Shown here: piece by piece, positions 59,896 through 64,000 of the stretch
Position numbering within the stretch: position 1 is the first letter of the stretch
Layout: each line of letters opens with the position of its first letter
Source of the DNA: Primulina eburnea
Lineage: Eukaryota > Streptophyta > Magnoliopsida > Lamiales > Gesneriaceae
NCBI RefSeq assembly: GCF_022965805.1
Contig: NC_133108.1
Span: 38,448,051 to 38,512,050 of the forward strand
Reading direction: 5' to 3'
Length of the DNA: 64,000 nucleotides
Program-made: the position numbers and the translations under genes
The notes under the pieces: generated by a model
Told to the model about the DNA's origin: nothing
The model's database searches: none
Seen by the model: only the letters and a program-made list of their open reading frames with translations

Positions 59896-61141
59896 TGTTA
59901 GAAAATATTTTTATTACCTTAATTTTGGTGATCTATAAATAATATCATCGAGTTGTTCCAAAACTAACATCTCTTTAAAAATAATTTCAGCTTTTCAGAT
60001 TGCTTGATCATATCAAGCCGTTTAGATAAGAGCATTAGAAGTTCAATCTGTTTTGACAAGAAAGTCAAGCTAAAGTTTATCTGAACTCTAGATATGAGAA
60101 ATCATCTTTAAAACTGACCGGAAGTACTACACATGTTGAAATCATTGAAACTCTAACTGCACTGCAACCACTCAGAATTGAGTATTTTCAAAAAGGATAC
60201 GGTAACCAAGGCGTTCAACATATGCCCTATTTATAAATGATTATACAGTATCCTACCAAATCTCGAATGCCAGAAAAGCTACCCATTTCGGACATGGTAT
60301 GTCAGCTTTAGGAAAAACAAGGAGCTTAAAATTGCAAAAACACAAGGAACATTAAATGAGCATTTAATAATACGTATTGTTACTGAGAATGACATGCTCA
60401 TTATGTCGAGTAACAGTACATATGATCATTGAAAAGCATATCCGATCGTTCGAACTTTTCAATTATATATATGCATATTTCAAATTGAAGATCAAAGAAA
60501 AAGGCCGAACTATTGAAATATTTTGTTATTCTCTCAAAGACTGAATATTTTTGAGAACTTAGAGCACATTTTTGAGAACTTAAAGCACACTCAAGCTTTC
60601 AATATCAAACTGCTCACTTAGCACATGTTTATTAGAATATATCAGATCTCCAAAGATCATTATGTGCTATACCACTAATTCAAGCCATCAAGCCGACTGT
60701 TGTTTTTTCTGTTTTCTGGATAACCGAAGATTCATAAACATTCAGATATTGTAAAATGATCGACAAAAGTTTCAGCTTAAGCTGTGATAAATCCTAGTTG
60801 AAGTGAGTTTTTATAAGACTTTGTAAAACCAAACTCTTTTAGTGGAAACCTTCTTAAGCGGAAAAATGAGTGTCATAGAAGGTTTATCTCCAAACATCCA
60901 TAAAAATATTTGTCTCATTTCATTACTCACTTATTTTCAAGTTGTTTCTTGTTAACTGTTAATTGCATTATATAATCTATCACTAGCCAAGCCGGGCCTT
61001 TTCTGCACTTGATCATTTTTCAGTTGTCCAGCAAAACTAACCATTCAAGAATATTTCTTAGCAAGCCTAATTTTTTTTTAAAATGGTTCAAGTTTTTAAA
61101 AGAGATTATTCACTACATCTAAACTCTAATATGATCCAACA
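59896..61141 (+). repeat. Probable 5' LTR of copia element
   Basis: The right end is firm: ATATGATCCAACA stops at 61141, two bases before the primer-binding site TGGTATCAGATC (61144-61155). The left boundary is only a guess (TGTTAGAAAAT). A TATA-like ATTATATATATG lies near 60462. Style and tip match the LTR at 32782-33878. Confidence 0.5.
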
Positions 61142-62750
61142 AGTGGTATCAGATCGAGTTTTTCTTGAACTTTGCTAACTATATTTTAAAATGACATGTT
61201 TAACAAGATTTCAATATTTTCCATAGAAGACTGATGATTGGAAAATAGTTTGCAGAATAATTTAGCAACTTGAGATATGACATGCGGTATATCATCACTG
61301 ACGGCCCGATAAAGATACTAAAAGCTAATACAATAGTTGCAGTGACTAAGGGTGCATTACATATGGTCGAGAAGCATCAATCAGAATGGACTACATATGA
61401 CAAGAAGAAAACAAACCTTGACAATGTGGTCAAGTAAATTCTCTACAATACCCTTGACAATTATATGCTTAGCAAAATTAAGACTTATTCAACAATCACA
61501 GAGATATGAGAGAAACTGACCTAACTTTGCAAAGACAATTATCAAACTAAGGAGAACAAATTTGTTGTTGCAATCTAGAAGTTCGATGATGCACAAATAC
61601 AGCCCGACAAGAATCTAAATGAGTTTGATAAATGATTTAGTAATATCATTATTGAACTAACAGCTCTTGGTAAATAATACTTTAATCATAAAATTTTTTT
61701 GAAGGTTACAAGAGAATTGTCTAGAAAATGGGATGTAAAGATGGTGGTCATGAGAAAATCCAAAGATCTCAAAAAAATTGTGCTACATGATTTGTTTGTT
61801 GGTCTTAAAGCTTATGAGTTCGTGATAGGATTTCGGATTGAAGAATAGCAATCCACTTCACAAACAAAAAAGGCTCTGCTGCCACAACCCCAATTTCAAC
61901 CGTAAACGAAGAAGATTCAAGCAAAAAATTTGTTGATCAGATAAACAATGAGGCTATGTCATATTTTTTCTAAAAAAATGGCAACCTTTTATCAAAAATC
62001 AAGTCTAAATTCAAATTTTACCTTAAAAATTACCAAGCTAGTGATAATCAAGAATGTTTTAACTGCAAAAAGTAAGACCATTTAATTATATATTGCAATT
62101 GGCCAAAGAAAGATAATAAGAAGCCATTTGATGGAAGACGGTCCAAAGACGAGAAAATATCTTACAAGAAAAATAAGGACCATAAATATTGATTTATGAG
62201 GAAAGTAAAAGCAAATGGACTGATTCAGACTCAGAACAATCAAGTTTAAGTCATCTATCACCGATATTGATTATGAGAAGATACAATGTCTCATGGTAGA
62301 TGCCGAGCCAGAGACATATAAATCGAGTTGGAAACTGTCGATGATATGGTATTTGATTTTGACTCAAAAGAATTTACACGAGAGGAACTTATCACGGCAT
62401 TACAAGATATGATAGATGATTATAAAAGTCTTTCGCAGTCATTTGATCAAGCTAATGCAGAAAGCAAAAAGTTAATAGATAAGCCAAGCAACAATAGTTT
62501 TTCTCAGCGAAAGAAATTTGACTATCTGAAAGTAAAAATCAGTCTGCTAATGGCTAAAAATGATGATATGCGAAGAGTGTTCCAAGAAACTTTTTTTTAA
62601 AAATAAACTATTGAAATTTCTATTCAATTATTGGAACATGTCTTCTGTCTCCATTGAGAAGATGCATGAGTTGCAAAATCGGCCTGCGATAAAACTTGGC
62701 TAAGATATGACAACAACAATTCTTGAAATATTGAACATTGATGAATTAAA
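61142..62750 (+). pseudogene. copia gag remnant
   Basis: After the primer-binding site a decayed gag is read in one direction with many stops: LCKDNYQTKENKFVV, KFDDAQIQPDKNLNEFD, FSNIIIELTALGK, LSRKWDVKMVVMRKSKDLKK, HDLFVGLKAYEF, then a broken CCHC knuckle (CFNCKK, then YCNWPKKDNKKPF at about 62055-62115). The open piece 62328-62600 continues it (ELITALQDMIDDYKSLSQSF), as in the gag-to-pol spacer of this family. No pol follows; the region stops near the LTR at 62931. It is inactive. Confidence 0.75.
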
Positions 62751-62930
62751 TTGAGTTTGAATTTCAAACCAAGCGGAATACACTCAAAAAAATTCTTTGT
62801 AGCAATTGATTAAACATTTTGTAAATCATTAAATTATATACAAGTTGAATGAGTAAAAATACTTTGGTTTCAGCATTTTGTCAAACATTTGGTATGCAAT
62901 ATTCTTGGTATTTGGTAAAAACATAACATG

Positions 62931-63652
62931 TGTGAGGGCCTGTTATCCTAATAACGATTTATTAGCATGCAATCATAATTAATCAGTAAACAACGGAAAA
63001 ATGAGTTAAAAATTTGCGTTTGGGCCTATAAAAATTTCGGCATGACCTTCCCGTAAATAGGACATACCAGAAAATCAAATACTCGAAATAAACAACATAT
63101 GCTCTCAATAAACACAACAACATAAACATGTGTCATCCGGACACAATCATGACATATACAAACCCAAAATATCATAGAGCCGACAATGGTCGATAATACC
63201 ATAATACAATCCTCCAAATATATACATATAGTATCTGGGAGACATCAACACCACGCAGTACCTAAATATAACTGAGCTCACTCTCAAGGAGCTCTGGTAC
63301 TTCCCGAGGCTTCCTCTCGAGCGTCTGAGGTCGAACCACATGTACCACCTGTCATGTCCACACACAAAAGACACGACAGCCCCCTCTCGGGGTCAGTAAC
63401 CCCAGTACTAGACATCAAGAAACCGCGGTATATGACATAGAAATGCAATGATGCCATGCATGAATGCAATGCATGAATAGGTGCAAAATATCAGGATATC
63501 AGGAATCAAATGATCGATATCAACAATCATACATATATGCTCGAGCTGGTCCACGACCCAGCGGACCGTGCCTGGGATATGGCCCAGCCTCGAAGCCAGC
63601 AACTACCTAAACCGGACCGAATCAAGGTAGCCAAACATCTCCAGGACACCAT

Positions 63653-63705
<53 letters not shown>

Positions 63706-64000
63706 CGGATCTCAACCGAAATATAACTGGATCTCAATAATAGATAAGCTCAATATGATATGTTCAGTGGTATTGATGTGCCTAACTAAAATAAAATGTG
63801 TGTGAACAAAAGAAATATTTTATTTTATTTTGCACATCAATTACCAACTGATAATATGCGAGTCAGCATATAATATCTCATAAATCAGCAAATAACAAAT
63901 AAATCATACACATGATCATCATATGCCTCTGTCAGACATCGTGATAAATAACTGATCTCTACGTACCTCAACTAATTTACCAGTAAATTAAATCCTCAAG
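62931..64000 (-). mobile_element. Gypsy-like LTR, cut by the window edge
   Basis: TGTGAGGGCCTGTTATCC begins an LTR of the same group as 30173-32280 (TGTGAGGACCCGG). Later blocks also agree: TACCACCTGTCATGTCC with CACCTGTTGTCATGCAC, and GACAGCCCCCTCTCGG with ACAGCCGGATAATTC. The right end and any coding part lie outside. Confidence 0.65.
63657..63704. repeat. (AT)n microsatellite within the LTR
   Basis: About 24 AT units. It produces the Tyr-Ile repeat frames seen on both strands. Confidence 0.95.

Overview
The window looks like nuclear DNA of a flowering plant, most likely a eudicot. It is AT-rich, its genes have many GT-AG introns, and it is crowded with plant transposable elements. The abundant roughly 180-bp GTGAGACGGTCTCAC-type MITE reminds me of Lamiales genomes, but that placement is a guess from memory.

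Four conserved single-copy loci stand out. Two MIR156 precursors lie in inverted, convergent orientation (about 2.05-2.17 kb on + and 17.83-17.95 kb on -), with the same 20-nt mature sequence and related loops. A complete seven-exon bHLH gene of the LRL type (bHLH66/69/82-like, 424 aa) occupies 23994-27618 on -. A complete nine-exon gene for non-phosphorylating NADP-dependent glyceraldehyde-3-phosphate dehydrogenase (GAPN/ALDH11A, 496 aa) occupies 50593-54868 on -. Every exon join in the two protein genes keeps the reading frame. Between the MIR156 copies lies a RAV-type (AP2+B3) pseudogene, 11750-12684 on -.

The rest is mostly mobile DNA. From left to right: the end of a CACTA element with a hairpin array (1-914); a decayed Ty1/copia element with both LTRs (about 3880-7718, - sense); a tRNA-derived SINE with target duplications (20085-20332); eleven copies of one MITE family, most of them around and inside the bHLH gene; a 2.1-kb solo LTR with perfect TSDs that holds a 51-bp minisatellite and an array of paired CGCGCATATGCGCG palindromes (30173-32280); a probable copia solo LTR (32782-33878); a full-length L1-type LINE with two open ORFs and an 18-bp TSD (36937-42594); a solo LTR with perfect TSDs inserted at the tip of a related LTR (43760-44905); a deleted hAT element with TIRs and TSD (47416-48289); a complete Cassandra-like TRIM with a 5S rRNA-like segment in each LTR (57983-58852); a decayed copia gag region with primer-binding site (about 59.9-62.75 kb, + sense); and an LTR that runs off the right edge (62931 onward).

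The two protein genes are not functionally linked by position: one is a transcription factor family involved in root-hair development, the other a cytosolic NADPH-producing enzyme. The MIR156 pair is best explained as an inverted duplication later invaded by transposons. I see no CRISPR array, rRNA gene or bacterial-type operon.
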